Source: Nematopogon swammerdamellus
Taxonomy: Eukaryota; Arthropoda; Insecta; Lepidoptera; Adelidae
Length of the DNA stretch: 64,000 bases
Direction of reading: 5' to 3'
Assembly: GCA_946902875.1 (NCBI GenBank)
Contig: OX336340.1
Coordinates: 19,855,566-19,919,565 of the forward strand
In this document: one piece after another, positions 40,527-51,390 of the stretch
Position numbering within the stretch: the stretch's first letter is position 1
Layout of the letters: every line of letters starts with the position of its first letter
Notes under the pieces: model-generated
What the model saw: the letters and a program-made list of their open reading frames with translations, nothing else
Databases searched by the model: none
Told to the model about the DNA's origin: nothing
Translations under genes and position numbers: made by a program

Positions 40527-41257
40527 ACTAGCTTTTGGCCGCGGTTTCGCTTGCGGTATTGTAGGTACCTACCTAATGCTTAAATTTGAGTCGACGCAAT
40601 CTTCCACTTTCTCCCTCCCTCCCTCTCTTCCTCTCTCGCAAACCCTATGTATTTACCAAAACGCTGATACAACACGCTTTTATTTATAAACATAAATAAT
40701 TGCGACCTTCAGTAAACACTTTAATTCCCCATTTAACCTTCCTAGGGTATGGCATTTCAAAACTGACATTTATTTATAAACAGACGGCACTATTTGTTCG
40801 TTTAGGCTTTTACTGCTATTACACATTATGACAATGTTTTTCGGTTACGCGGTATAGGTACTGAACCCGACTCACTTTGTTTGTCGACGTTTCGTCCCAC
40901 ACAACAAAGTGCAAACAAAGTGAGTCGGGTTCAGTACCTATACAGCGTAACCGAAAAACATTGTCATAAGACGGCACTTTATTTCTAACTTAAAAATGAG
41001 CCACTTCCCATACAAACTTTAATTTTACTTGGGTATTCGTTTTCAAGGGTTATGCCGAATGCAGAGCTGTGTTCAGGTAAACGAAGTAGTTCTAAGAATA
41101 TAAGTCACTATGGGCGCGGCTGAAGGCCGAGCTATAAGCTAAGATATCGTGTATCGTTTACGTGAACGCAGCACGGCCTTCGGCCGCGCCCTTAGTACTT
41201 CTGCTTACTTTTTTCTTAATTATAATTTCACGCGCGCGAAGCCTTGGGCAAAAGCTA
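40527..41257. mobile_element. Composite element with inverted ends
   Basis: The left end ACTAGCTTTTGGCCGCGGTT and right end CGCGAAGCCTTGGGCAAAAG are facing copies of the same lepidopteran terminus as at 16620. Inside are a ~54 bp-arm palindrome (40828-40967) and one direct plus one inverted relative of the 68 bp minisatellite unit (about 41050-41215). Confidence 0.65.
40828..40967. repeat. Palindrome with ~54 bp arms
   Basis: ATGACAATGTTTTTCGGTTA (left) matches the complement of TAACCGAAAAACATTGTCAT (right), and the arms stay paired through CCCGACTCACTTTGTTTG. The loop is about 31 bases. Confidence 0.9.
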
Positions 41258-41720
41258 AATCAAAATCTAAAAGTAAAATCTATTTTCATTATAAAATAAA
41301 TTTAAATGTATTAACATAATTTTATTAGTTAATATCTCCTGTAGTGTGATCATGAGGAACTGATCAACAAAACTACCAAAATATTGAGTCGAGATATTGC
41401 AGATCATTTTGTCTGCCAGATTCTCAACTGCGAAGTGATTTATCCGATGAAATTGATATCATCAGGTGGACTAAACTGTCAATAGGGTTAGCTACATAAT
41501 TAATTCGATTGCAGGCGGTCCGTCGCGCCTGTGGTCGAGCCAATGCGTATAGACGAGGATGATGCGATGTTCTCGACAGCATGATGGATGTTGCCTTCCC
41601 CTTGAGCCATCGCTTAGCACATTTCACGCTTGTCTAGCTAACGCTTCACTGACTTCTCTAGCTAGCTGGTTTTAGATGCTTCTAAAGCCGCTTTCAAGTT
41701 TGCAAGATCTTTTATCAAAT
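41258..41720. other. Unassigned sequence
   Basis: No recognisable feature. Confidence 0.35.
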
Positions 41721-41724
41721 AATA

Positions 41725-41940
41725 AAAAAAGCTGAAAGTAAAAAATTTAGGGATCCCCATACAAGAAATGTGCTAAATGGATTAGTCACGCTACTGAATA
41801 ATAGATGGCGCCACAGGTTTTTATATTTTGCATTGTAGAAAGACAAAATATATATGGTTTTTTGATAGGTACGAGTATATTAAGCGGATCTACGGAACCC
41901 TCAGTGCGCCAGTAAAACTCGCACTTGACCGATTTTTATC
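41725..41940 (+). repeat. Repeat F, 3' part
   Basis: GGGATCCCCATACAAGAAAT through GCGGATCTACGGAACCCTCA to AAAACTCGCACTTGACCG. The 5' half is missing. Confidence 0.7.
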
Positions 41941-42235
41941 CATGCTCTACCATCGCAGCACTGCGCAGGGATTGCATCGTAACACAATTTTGTTTACTGC
42001 TCCTTGGAAATCGCTCCTGTGAGCCATTTATCTAGGCAACCGCAGCAATCCCTGCCCATCTATTTCACCCCAAGTACGACCAGGGGTCCCTTTAAAACGG
42101 ACGTAAAGAAGCACCCATCGAGCCGGCATTGTAATCTGACCCTCGCGTACCACGAATGTCTATGGAAAGCAATGGTCGTTAGTCGTTAGGTGGAACCGCC
42201 TTCATAATATGATTACTATGTAAAAGTACCAATAC

Positions 42236-42312
42236 AGTTTTTTTTTTTATTGTATTTATTTATTTTTTATAGAAAGCGGGACATGTGGCCTGGAGCCACC
42301 GATAAGGTGTCT
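42236..42312 (-). repeat. Family D 3' end with poly-A
   Basis: T-rich run then ATAGAAAGCGGGACATGTGG and CCACCGATAAGGTGTCT. Confidence 0.6.
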
Positions 42313-42877
42313 ATTTACTGCGGAAACTTCAACTTTATTAAATTGCGAAACTGAACATAAAGTATTTTTTTTATAAAACCGAAGAAAACGAGGCAAGTTG
42401 ATCTTTAAGATCAGTACAAAAATGCCGTAGTCGGGCGTTAAGACGAACTAGAATGAACAGCGAGCCCGACTTCAGAATTGTCTATTTCTCTTTAGGATGT
42501 CTTGTTTTCCTCGTTTTTCATAGTAGGGTTTATTAAAGTTTAAATTAAATTAAATGTATTAAATTTTAATAAAAAAAAAAACAGTGCACATACAAGTACA
42601 TAATATATTATGCTCGTTCACGACCGTTTCCCTCTAAGTGTAAGTAAGTCTAAGTGGTAATTTTACAAGTCATAATCATCAGAAGTACTATAAAGATGCA
42701 GATTCAGCGCAATTTTTTTTCTCAAATTGAGGGTCGCTAAAGTGGATGATGAAAACCTCGCCCGAGTGCGAAGTGCTTAGCCGAATCAGGGACAAGAAAA
42801 ACTCAACTCTCGCGGGAAGCGTTGTCAGGGATGACACTGGAGAGTCCTCAAGGCGACGCAGAGTGAAACTAAGCGGT

Positions 42878-42970
42878 GTTTTTAGGGTTCCGTAGCCAGC
42901 GAAACTGGCAGGAACACTTATGAAATCATATCAGATGTTTTTATGTCCGTCCGTCTGTCTAACACGCGCG
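42878..42970 (+). repeat. Repeat F, 5' part
   Basis: TTTTTAGGGTTCCGTAGCCA then CCGTCCGTCTGTCTAACACG. The copy breaks off here. Confidence 0.55.
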
Positions 42971-43119
42971 CTGTCAGAGACGATTATGGAATTATGGCAA
43001 CGCTCTCCACCTGAGCTCCGTACTAATGTAGTCGAACTACTTATTGCTTCAAAGGTCAAAGGTTTACTTTGTATCGACTGCTCTACTCAAGATGTAGGAA
43101 TAATTTTATAAATAAGAAC

Positions 43120-43480
43120 CGGCCAAGTGTGATTCGGATGAGATTATTATTTTTTGTTTTACTTTAGAGTTTCACACCAATCACACCAAGTTTGACGCTT
43201 GAATGTATTACCGTTCGTTTCGTATTGTATTACCGTCCGTAACAGAAAAACATGTTTCTTGTATGCGGACCCTTTTATTTTTTACTTTTTTATTATTTGA
43301 TAGGATATCTGCCTTAATAAGACATATTCTGTGAAAATTTCAATCGGCTAACTAATACGGTTCAAAAGATACAGCTCTTTAAAGGTAGGACTGACGAACG
43401 GACGGACGGACGGACGGACAGACAGCGTCGGCTTAGTAATAGGCGTCTGTACTCGTACGTTACGGAACCCTGAAAATCTG
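43120..43480 (-). repeat. Repeat F, full-length minus copy
   Basis: AACCGGCCAAGTGTGATTCG begins the reversed 3' end. Reversed internal text and GACGGACGGACGGACGGACA follow, ending with GTACGTTACGGAACCCTGAA. Confidence 0.7.
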
Positions 43481-44143
43481 TTTATATAAAACAAAATTAA
43501 ATCAAGTTAATTTAATAGATTTGTTTCTACAGACACAGATCTTGAGTAAAAAAGTCGAAACGAAATAAAATGTTTACCCTAGTAGGTAATATACCAAATA
43601 GTTTTGAATTGATTATTTGATTGCGTATATAGTGTGGGAAGCGAGGGACGGGGTACGGAGCGAATGCCTGAGTGCGTGCAACTCATATGCATTCAGGGAA
43701 TGGATACGGAATCCTCTGGGTGTGAGCAACGTTCGCACTTAGCTGTCTTTTTTCCTAAACGAGCTGCGGCCGAGAGAGTTTCGGCAAAAACCCGGGAGAT
43801 TGATATAAAATTCTCAGGGCCGGCGCGGCAGAGCGGGGGCGGCTTACGTACTCGCGTCCTAACTTCTGAGGTGTCGAGAGGATAAGGCGACTTAATTCAA
43901 AGTAAATGGGGGAGAAAATTCCGTCTAACTCTTCTAAATCGCCGACAAGCTGGTAAATAATTTGGGTGAAACGCTTTTTAAATTTGCCATCAACTAAAGT
44001 TGTATTTGTTCCTAAAATATAGAATGGTAGCCATTTTTCACGGAGAAAAGTTTTATTCATAAATTAACAAACTAAAGGAGATTAAAAATGTAAAAGTAAA
44101 TATTAATAAAATCGAAAGAAATTAAAAATACTGTAACAGTAAT
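43481..44143. other. Unassigned, minus-strand open frame of unknown nature
   Basis: A minus-strand frame (43755-44060) of 101 codons starts MNKTFLREKWLPFYILG and continues through FTQIIYQLVGDLEELDG. Its composition is protein-like, but there is no motif, no splice signal I trust and no second copy. It overlaps a plus-strand frame at 43634-43885. I leave it unassigned. Confidence 0.25.
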
Positions 44144-44382
44144 GTCCCAACTGCATCTCTCCCCGTGCATGTCGTAAATGGCGACTAAAACATACCGTGC
44201 TAAAGAGTGTCAAGTTGGCCACCTCTCACCTCGGCACGGTCGTTCCACCGAGTTAAGTTATGCAGGAAGTAAGTCTTACTTGTCGATTGATATTGTAAAT
44301 ATGTCGAGTATTTATCTTGTCCTAATACTTTACATCACCAATTACTCTGCTTACCCCGATTGTTGTAATACAGCGTGTGTGG
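44144..44382 (+). mobile_element. SINE B copy
   Basis: CAACTGCATCTCTCCCCGTG, ATGGCGACTAAAACATACCG, CCTCTCACCTCGGCACGGTC, then ACCCCGATTGTTGTAATACA. This is a complete body without the head hairpin. Confidence 0.75.
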
Positions 44383-44409
44383 TATTTTTTTTATTTTTTA
44401 TTTTTTATT

Positions 44410-44815
44410 GTTTTTTTTTTATGTAATCCGGTATGTTTGGATGAGTCGGAGGGGCCAAAGCACATGCTCTAACCAGCCAATATCACCTCCGAGAAGGTAG
44501 GTGCCATACCGGAGGCTTCCCTGGATTGCTGGCTATACTGGACTAGAGGAGAACACAACCAAGGTTGCTTGCGGCCATCTTACATCCAGTACGGTGGTAC
44601 CAACCCAGTCGGCTACAATTCGAGCCCACCACCTAGTAAGGGGCAAGGGAAGGGACCTACAGTTTTACACCGGTTCCGAACGGTGAAGCAGCGGGTGTAG
44701 GTATGCACGTAAATTTTTTCGTCAGAAAAAACTCATTGGTACACGCCGACCGGATTCGAACCTCGGACCTCCCGCATGAGAAGCCGATGCCCAAACCACT
44801 CGGCCACCCGCCGCT
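44410..44815 (-). mobile_element. SINE C, full-length with tRNA-like head
   Basis: On the minus strand it begins with a tRNA-like head (44744-44812): A box TGGCCGAGTGG and B box GGTTCGAATCC (complement of 44753-44763). The body has the shared core (44595-44640), then the tail ending CCGGATTACAT and an A run. The head looks like a class-II tRNA D-arm. The copy is nearly identical in layout to 58765-59175. Confidence 0.85.
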
Positions 44816-44834
44816 TGATGGTATATATGTGTAC

Positions 44835-45262
44835 TTTATAAATAAAAGTTAAATTACAAATTTAAAAAACCCCCGACTCTTAAAAAGTAAAAAATAATTT
44901 CCGTTTACTTACTTAAAGGAGTCGGTGGACCGCTAAGTAAATTCCCGCGCAACTCTTGAGTTTTTATATTTAATTTACTTAGCGGTCCCCCGACTCCTTT
45001 AAGTAAGTAAACGGAAATTATTTTTTACTTTTTAAGAGTCGGGGGTTTTTTAAATTTGTAATTTAACTTTTATTTCAAGCTTTTAAAAAAAACCGCATGC
45101 AAATCGGTCCACTTTTTAAGATAATTATTTTTTTTATTACTTAATTACTTTATTACTTGATTACAAACATAGCTAAGAACCATCCCGATTAAACAAGCTT
45201 TCTAATAAAAAAAACCGCATTCAAATCGGTCCATCCGTTTGGTTGCTACGATGCCACAGACA

Positions 45263-45303
<41 letters not shown>

Positions 45304-45344
45304 AACTTATAACACCCCTCCGTTTTTTTCGTCGGGGGTTAAAA
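44835..45344 (-). mobile_element. Element E, full-length minus copy
   Basis: The hairpin lies at 44872-45055 with near-perfect arms. It is followed by AAACCGCATGCAAATCGGTC, an (AC)n tract (45263-45298) and CGTTTTTTTCGTCGGGGGTT. Mirror image of 20597-21064. Confidence 0.85.
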
Positions 45345-45835
45345 AATACTCGATATTGACATACATTGTTTTGTATTTTGTATTGACAACAAAAGTTTTC
45401 TAATAAAATCTACGAGACAGCCGCGAAGCTCCAAAACAGAAAAGTTATTCATATTATCATTTGTATTTCCAAAGTTAATTATACGAGCCAGGTAAATTGA
45501 AGAAATCCTTGGAAAAATACAAGCGTTCAATGCGAAAGAAAGTTCTTGAAGAAAATATCTTGAGAGCAATAAATGTAATAAAAAAATATATATTATTATA
45601 TATTTTATAATAATGATAACATTCATATTGTATCCTGCAATAAATACTGCGACATTGTGTGTCACAAGTGTGTTAGTATTGAGCTTTAGGTATAATTGTA
45701 TCAACAAAGCCAATTTTTGCTCGAACCCTAAATTCTTTATACCTAAATACATACATTATGTCTAACTGTCTTTGCTGTATTATTTTATTGAAATCATTAT
45801 TTATTTTATTTATTAAATTATTATTTATTTATACC
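45345..45835. other. Unassigned sequence
   Basis: AT-rich. A 137-codon minus frame at 45339-45752 is AT-driven (many I, N, L) with no motif. Confidence 0.35.
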
Positions 45836-46138
45836 GATAGCCCCACTGCATCCTCTCTCCTCTCCACTCCTCGTGCATGTCGTAAAATGCGACTAAGTGA
45901 TAAGGACATGGTGCCGTGCTAAATGGCGACAGGTTAGCCATCTCTCACCTTGGAACGGTGCTTCCACCGACTCATGCAGCAGGTGGGTCTTCGTGCCTTA
46001 CTGGATGCTTGATAGGTTATCTCGTCCGACCGAATAATTTGCTAAACGTGATCGGAGTTATTCTGTAAAATTTACCAGCGCCCTTGCAGCACAACATCGA
46101 TTACTCTGCTACCCCGATTGTCGGAATACAGCGTGTGA
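45836..46138 (+). mobile_element. SINE B copy
   Basis: AGCCCCACTGCATCCTCTCT, GCGACTAAGTGATAAGGACA, TCTCTCACCTTGGAACGGTG, GGTGGGTCTTCGTGCCTTAC and GATTGTCGGAATACAGCGTG in order. Confidence 0.8.
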
Positions 46139-46769
46139 TAAGATGTATGTGCTCTATTTATCCATACATAGGTATATATGTATTTTTAAGATCTATATAT
46201 CTTAAAAACCCTATATAGAATATAGAATCTTCTACAAATCAGTATAATATATTCAGTGTTCTGGACTCACAAAATCACTTCTAAGCTAGTACAGAAATGC
46301 TTGGAACATTGTGAAATGGACCGTGCAACGATTCGTGAGATTCTGGAGACGAAAGCGTCTAGCCGAGAGAAAAATCAATAACATGTCACTGTGAAATATG
46401 AAGGAGCATTCTTCCTCGTGTTTCCTCTTAAATACAATATTTTTCAATAATATCGGTACAAAGAGCGAGCACGCGACACGAGCGAGCACTGCGCCGCACA
46501 AAGAGTTCAAAAGTACAGAACAACCAACGTCATTAACATTTCACACAATATTATCATCGTCTTCAACATAATAATATACGACACACCATTTGCATCATAC
46601 GGATTTGCATCACATATATATTATGTGGTTGATAAAGGCTCGTGTTTTCGAAAAATATACATATAATAACATTTTATATAGGTACATGGTGTAACTTTTC
46701 AGATTGTACAGGTACATAATTGTATTTTACCGGAAATTCTGTAAGTGGACGAAAAAACAAACGCTTGAC
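46139..46769. other. Unassigned sequence
   Basis: No gene recognised. A 74-codon minus frame at 46286-46510 lacks motifs. Confidence 0.35.
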
Positions 46770-46815
46770 ATATTTTTTTGTGTAATCCGGTATGAGTGGC
46801 TGAGTCGGAGTGGCC
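46770..46815 (-). mobile_element. SINE C 3' tail fragment
   Basis: T run, GTGTAATCCGGTATGAGTGG and CTGAGTCGGAGTGGCC, then abrupt junction with element E. Confidence 0.65.
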
Positions 46816-47072
46816 AAGTCAAATCAAGTAATCAAGTAATTAAGTAATAAAAAAATTAATTATCTTAAAAAGTGGACCAATTTGCATGCGATTTTTTTAA
46901 AGGCTTGGAATAAAAGTTAAATGTTTACTTAATTAAAGGAATCGGAGGACCGCTAAGTTAATAAAATATCAAAACTGAGAGCACCGCGGGAATTTACTTA
47001 GCGGTCCCCCTACTCCTTTAAGTAAGAAAACGGAAATTATTTTTGACTGTTTAAGGGTTGGGAGTTTTTTTA
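46816..47072 (+). mobile_element. Element E, 5'-truncated copy
   Basis: AATCAAGTAATCAAGTAATT, then GTGGACCAATTTGCATGCG, then the hairpin (46930-47065) with mismatches. Confidence 0.7.
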
Positions 47073-47263
47073 ATTTAATACATAATATACATAATGGTGA
47101 AAAATTTAAAGCATATTTTTATTTAATTTTTTCATTTCAAGAAAGTGAATAAAAAGTTCTCAAAATAAAAATTGGTAAAACAAAAGTTTAACAACCTATT
47201 GACGTAACACCGTATGTTTGTAATTTCTTGTGCATACTTTTTATCTTCTAACACACTTTTCAG

Positions 47264-47400
47264 GTGGTAGACGAGCTGCTACCTCTTCTATACGTTTGAA
47301 TTGCTCGGAGCCTCCAATATCCTGCTACGGCAGCGAAACGGATGAAGGCAACGGATGTACGGACCTCGCCTTATGCAAACTATTGCTTTTTGCTTTTTGA
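47264..47400 (+). CDS. Possible exon of an unknown host gene
   Basis: TCTAAC (branch-point-like) and ACACACTTTTCAG make a convincing splice acceptor at 47262-47263. If the exon begins with two bases of a split codon, 44 codons follow to TGA at 47398-47400. They include LNCSEPPISCYGSE and GNGCTDLALCK, with four cysteines. The other two phases stop after 11 codons or at once. No AATAAA lies close downstream. I do not recognise the protein and no partner exon in phase is seen, so chance is a real possibility. Confidence 0.28.
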
Positions 47401-47559
47401 TGACACAATAACAAAATGAGAAGATCTGCTGTGGTTATAATCCAACGTAAGTAAGCATAATGTACCTACAGGTTCTGTAGCACTCTAGTGAAGATGAAAA
47501 CAAATTAAAAACCCGGTTAAGTGCGAACGTTGATCACACAAAGAGGATTCCGTACCAAT

Positions 47560-48460
47560 TTCCTTCTAGCACGCATAGCGCTCGCTCGCGGCGCGGCGCC
47601 GCTCCGCAGTCCACTAATATAGTTGTCATGCCGTAATCACTGATATATGGGTGTTTTAAAACGGTGGGTACATTAAATTCGCCAGCACAATCCTCATGTT
47701 TTTCCTAGACAAAAAAGAAAAGTTTTTCTCTAAAGTGTCTAGTTTTCGAGATATTAATTTTTGAAATGTATTTTTTCGTCTAGTGTAATTTAACGCGTTG
47801 TTGCCGCTCCGCACCCTCCGTCTGCCAACCTCCAGTCTTCCACTCACAAAGCTAACCCCCGCCCCTCCCGCCAACACCTCCGTCCGAGGCGCTCACGTCT
47901 CACCCTCTCTTCCCCCCTCCGCGCCGCCCTGTTGTCATTAGATCATTTTTACACTAAAATAATTAATTAGTTTGTATGAAAACTGTAACTTTTTATTTAA
48001 AGGGAATTCACAAAAAAGTTCCTTGACTTTTTTGTTACTCTTGATCCCAATAATCATTTCCTAAATTTAATGTACTCGCCGTTTTTACACCCTGTATAAG
48101 GTCTTTCAATAGTAGCTAACTATACGCTAAGGGATATATGTGCATCAGATACTGATCACGTTCCCATACCAATTTTTGTTTACGATATAAAAACATACTT
48201 ATTAAGGTGAAATATGCGCACTTCACGTATTAAATTTGGGGTGTGAGTAGGTTTTTCATATCGTAAAAAAAATTAATCGGAATGGGAACGTGATCAGTAT
48301 CTGATACACATACACCCCTTAGCGTATCGTTACCTACTAATGAAAGACCTTATATAGGTATTTTATATTTATTGAGATATACGCACCTCAGACAGCGCGT
48401 GTGACAGAACCACCAGAGAGGCCCTTCCGGCGTCGCTGCTTGCGGAACCCTAAAAAACGA
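47560..48460. repeat. Foldback-type repeat with GC-rich end
   Basis: A palindrome spans 48095-48360: CTGTATAAGGTCTTTCAATA and GCATCAGATACTGATCACGT pair with their complements near 48340 and 48290, with a ~110-base loop. GC-rich blocks lie at 47570-47620 and 47808-47935. The text AAAACGGTGGGTACATTAAA / TTTAATGTACTCGCCGTTTT also pairs across 47660 and 48068, so a second, outer inverted pair exists. Confidence 0.7.
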
Positions 48461-48744
48461 ACTTTCAACTTTACCTTTGTGTATAAATATTAGCTCAAAC
48501 GGGCTGCGATTACGTATACTAGTTTAGGTACATATTATGTCGCCTCCGAGAGGTCCCTCCGAACCCACTGTGCATTGAATAATGAATGAGCTGATCGAAC
48601 TGTGCACACAACACCCAACGTTGCGATAGGGCGTCGGCAGGGAAGCTGGTTAGTTTAACTCAACCAATCTAACCGATTAGTTAACATTGCCTGGATTGCT
48701 TTTACTTTTGCTTTAATTATTTATACGTCAAACGCTGGTCTTTT

Positions 48745-49040
48745 TAGGTTTTCGTACCCAGTCCGGAAGCCTATTACTAAGCCTACAACGCCTGTCTGTC
48801 CGTCTGTCTTTCCGTCCGTCTGTCCGTCCGATGGCTGTGTCTTTGGAACCGTAATAGCTAGCCGGTTGAAATATTCACAAAGTATGTGTTATTTTGGCGG
48901 ATATAACAAATAATAAAAAAAAAATTTACGTGAAATATTAAGGTAATCCTCATACAAGGAAAGCGTTTTATCAATGTTATTTTATTGTGTTGAGGAAACC
49001 TCGGTGCGCGAGTCCGGCTCGCACTTGGCCGGTTTTTCAA
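48745..49040 (+). repeat. Repeat F, full-length copy
   Basis: TTTTTAGGTTTTCGTACCCA through GTCTGTCTTTCCGTCCGTCT to GCGAGTCCGGCTCGCACTTG and GCCGGTTTTT. Confidence 0.75.
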
Positions 49041-49337
49041 ATTTCTCAATCAAACTCATAAAGGTATCTAGCATTCAAGTTCGAGCTCTTCAGCGCTCTA
49101 GCGACGAGAAAAAACGTCCACATAGAGCTTAAATATCTGCATGTAAATTGAGAAATCAGGTCCGTTCTGTGCCTTCCCCTTTGAGAGTCATGTTAGTTAT
49201 GCATATATGTATATATTACCAGACTTACTTATAATTTATATTTCTATGTTTTTCCGTCACGGTTGTCCAATATATCTCGTCACATTTGGCTTCGTGTGAC
49301 GTTATATTGTAGTCCCATCCATCTTTGACTTCTACTA

Positions 49338-50087
49338 CAGGGGGCAGCAGAAAGGGCGGACGGTTTGAAAAAAAATATAAAATCGTTAATTTCTCCTTAA
49401 AAACAAAATGGACGTATTCTAGGTCGTAATTAAATCGCATTTTAGAAACTTAAGAGTGGAAAACCACATTTTTCATTTGTTGTCCGTTATTGATTATGCA
49501 CTGCTGTAGGTTATCGTGGAAATTGGCATCCACTCTTCATAGCTCTATCAAATTGGGCGACTTCCACGTGAATAGGTTCCTTAAGTTCTTCCAATGTTCG
49601 GGGCTTGTGGTCGTATACACAGGCCTTGAGGTGACCCCACAAGAAATAATCGATTTCTATGGATGTTGAAGTGGCGACGAAACTCACGCTGAACTGCCGT
49701 GATAGATTAGTTATTTATGACGAAACTGTCATAAGCGAAAGTGTTCTACCGTCCATTGCTCCATGGTTTAAAATGAAATATAATTGAAAATAGGTGTCTC
49801 ACATAACAGTAGGATTCGAAATTTGAATATTTAAAAAACAGTTTAAATTGAGCGCGCGAATCGTGGCGCACTAGATTAATCTTTCGTGCGGATTCTCCAA
49901 TCGCGATGTCGCAGTGGTCGGGTGCGTATCGTACGTACGCTTTCGAGGCGTTTCTAAAGGCAGTCCATAAAAAAATGCTAAGACCTCACGAACGGTAACG
50001 GGAACGGTAACTGCCGGAAATCTGTCGACCTAATAGAGGGGAAGTCACAGCCATTTCAAAAATGTCCGACCTTTCTGCCGCACCCTG
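49338..50087 (-). mobile_element. Deleted Tc1/mariner-superfamily transposon
   Basis: The terminal inverted repeats are CAGGGGGCAGCAGAAAGGGC (left, from 49338) and the complement of GTCCGACCTTTCTGCCGCAC...CCTG (right, to 50087). Both ends are flanked by TA (49336-49337 and 50088-50089), the target duplication of this superfamily. The element is 750 bases, too short for a full transposase (about 340 residues), and keeps only the transposase end. Confidence 0.85.
49525..49668 (-). pseudogene. Transposase C-terminus (mariner-like relic)
   Basis: The minus strand reads IDYFLWGHLKACVYDHKP then RTLEELKEPIHVEVAQFDRA and stops. It matches the end of mariner-like transposases (usual form SPDLTPLDYFLWGYLK). 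In those proteins the third catalytic acidic residue lies just before this block; here that context (STSIEID) has lost it. About 48 codons remain. Confidence 0.75.
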
Positions 50088-50420
50088 TACTTCTTCTTTA
50101 TGAACCTAATGCAGTACACTAACTATAACATGGGTCTGTCCCGGTGTATGTAAAAATGTGATAATATTATAGCAATTTTAGGCCTAACTTTCATATTTTT
50201 TATATGGAAAACTATAAAAAAAATTAAGACGTAGGGATATCCAGTAGGCTTTTGTTAATAGAAAAAAATATATACCACTTAAATTGAGGAAGAATAAAGA
50301 CCTGAAAAAAGACTTCGCCTGAATGATGATTTACAAATACATATATTGTAGGCAGTTTGATTCTGAGCTGCGGTTGTCCTTTTCACGTGCGTGGGCAGCG
50401 GCGCGGTCCACAGCGACAGC

Positions 50421-50739
50421 CTAGAACGATAAAAAATGTATGGACCCCGAACCCTATCCCCGCCAGCTTAACAAGATATAAGTAAAAGCATACTTGTTTC
50501 ATTGGACGGTCGCGCGGTGGCCCGTCAGTCTGTTATCGGCTGCGTTCGCAAAAACCTGTATAAAATGCCTGCATGATCTGTGTTTACGTGTAAAAACACT
50601 ACAGCCAAGTTTAGTGTGCACAATAGTGGAATATCTTATCATCGGTAAGTACACTCTGCTCCCCGAAACTCGGCGACGCTAGTTCTCATACAAGCATTTG
50701 TCAGTCCGGCGTCCATACCTTTTTTATCGTTCTAGGCGA
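50421..50739. mobile_element. Small element with terminal inverted repeats
   Basis: GCCTAGAACGATAAAAAATG (from 50421) and TTTTTTATCGTTCTAGGC (to 50738) are inverted complements, continuing to GTATGGAC / GTCCATAC. The interior of ~270 bases holds a TATAAAA (50559-50565) and a GGTAAGTAC splice-donor-like site (50644-50652). It looks like a MITE. The promoter-like motifs may be coincidence. Confidence 0.6.
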
Positions 50740-51130
50740 CAGCAATACTATGAAGAAAATTCGAAATTTGAAAACGGTTCGCAGTACACGATGCTCTTAA
50801 ATCCCAGTACTAAACCGAGGAACGCCACATTTTCTATCAAAACACGGGTACATATAATTTTAAGTGCTTGATGAAAAGCCATTGTTGGAACGCGAGCGTG
50901 CAGAGTTGTGTTTAACGCGCTTTGCGTATATTTGCGAAATTAGAAATGTAAATTTCGGGCACATCGCGGTTTCGGTGCAAGCTTGCCATTTGGGATGTAG
51001 CTTTGGGACAAATCAACAACGAAGAAATAAACATATTCAGAAACCAGAATATTGTGGAATAAGCGCAGTTGTCTGGTATTTTGAGTTATGAATGTACATA
51101 TTGTATGTACCGTGTTGGGGCTGGTCAGTC
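50740..51130. other. Unassigned sequence
   Basis: Nothing recognised. Confidence 0.35.
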
Positions 51131-51136
51131 AGTGAG

Positions 51137-51390
51137 TCAGCGTGTAAGCGTCCACTGCTGGACATACTCCTCTCCAATTTTCCTCCAGTCCTCTCGGCCT
51201 TCAACGGGACGGAACCACTGCTTTCCGCCGACGCACTTGATGTCGTCGTCCCACCTGGGGGGTGGTCTTCCCACTCTCCGTTTTCCTGTCCACGGCCGCC
51301 AGTGTAGGACACGGTTACTCCAACGGTCGTCGTCTCTTCGGCTGACGTGTCCAGCCCACTGCCACTTGAGCTTAGCCACCCGGTATCCTG
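51137..51390 (-). pseudogene. RTE-type retrotransposon polyprotein, C-terminal end
   Basis: The minus strand reads RVAKLKWQWAGHVSRRDDDR, then VLHWRPWTGKRRVGRPPPRW, DDDIKCVGGKQWFRPVEGR and IGEEYVQQWTLTR, then stop. This is the well-known end of insect RTE-like non-LTR polyproteins, downstream of the reverse-transcriptase domain. The ~85-codon stretch has no stop or frameshift, so it is a relatively young 5'-truncated copy. The frame continues upstream into the abutting SINE B and is then meaningless. Shorter relics are at 22535, 33722 and 61846. Confidence 0.8.

Noticed and set aside
42360..42540. Foldback element
   Set aside because: Only GAAAACGAGGCAAG and CTTGTTTTCCTCG pair; too short and too distant to call.
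44744..44812. tRNA gene on the minus strand
   Set aside because: The same sequence heads a second full-length SINE C at 59104-59172, so it is a SINE head.
45339..45752. 137-codon minus frame as a gene
   Set aside because: AT-rich low-complexity translation with no motif or splice signals.
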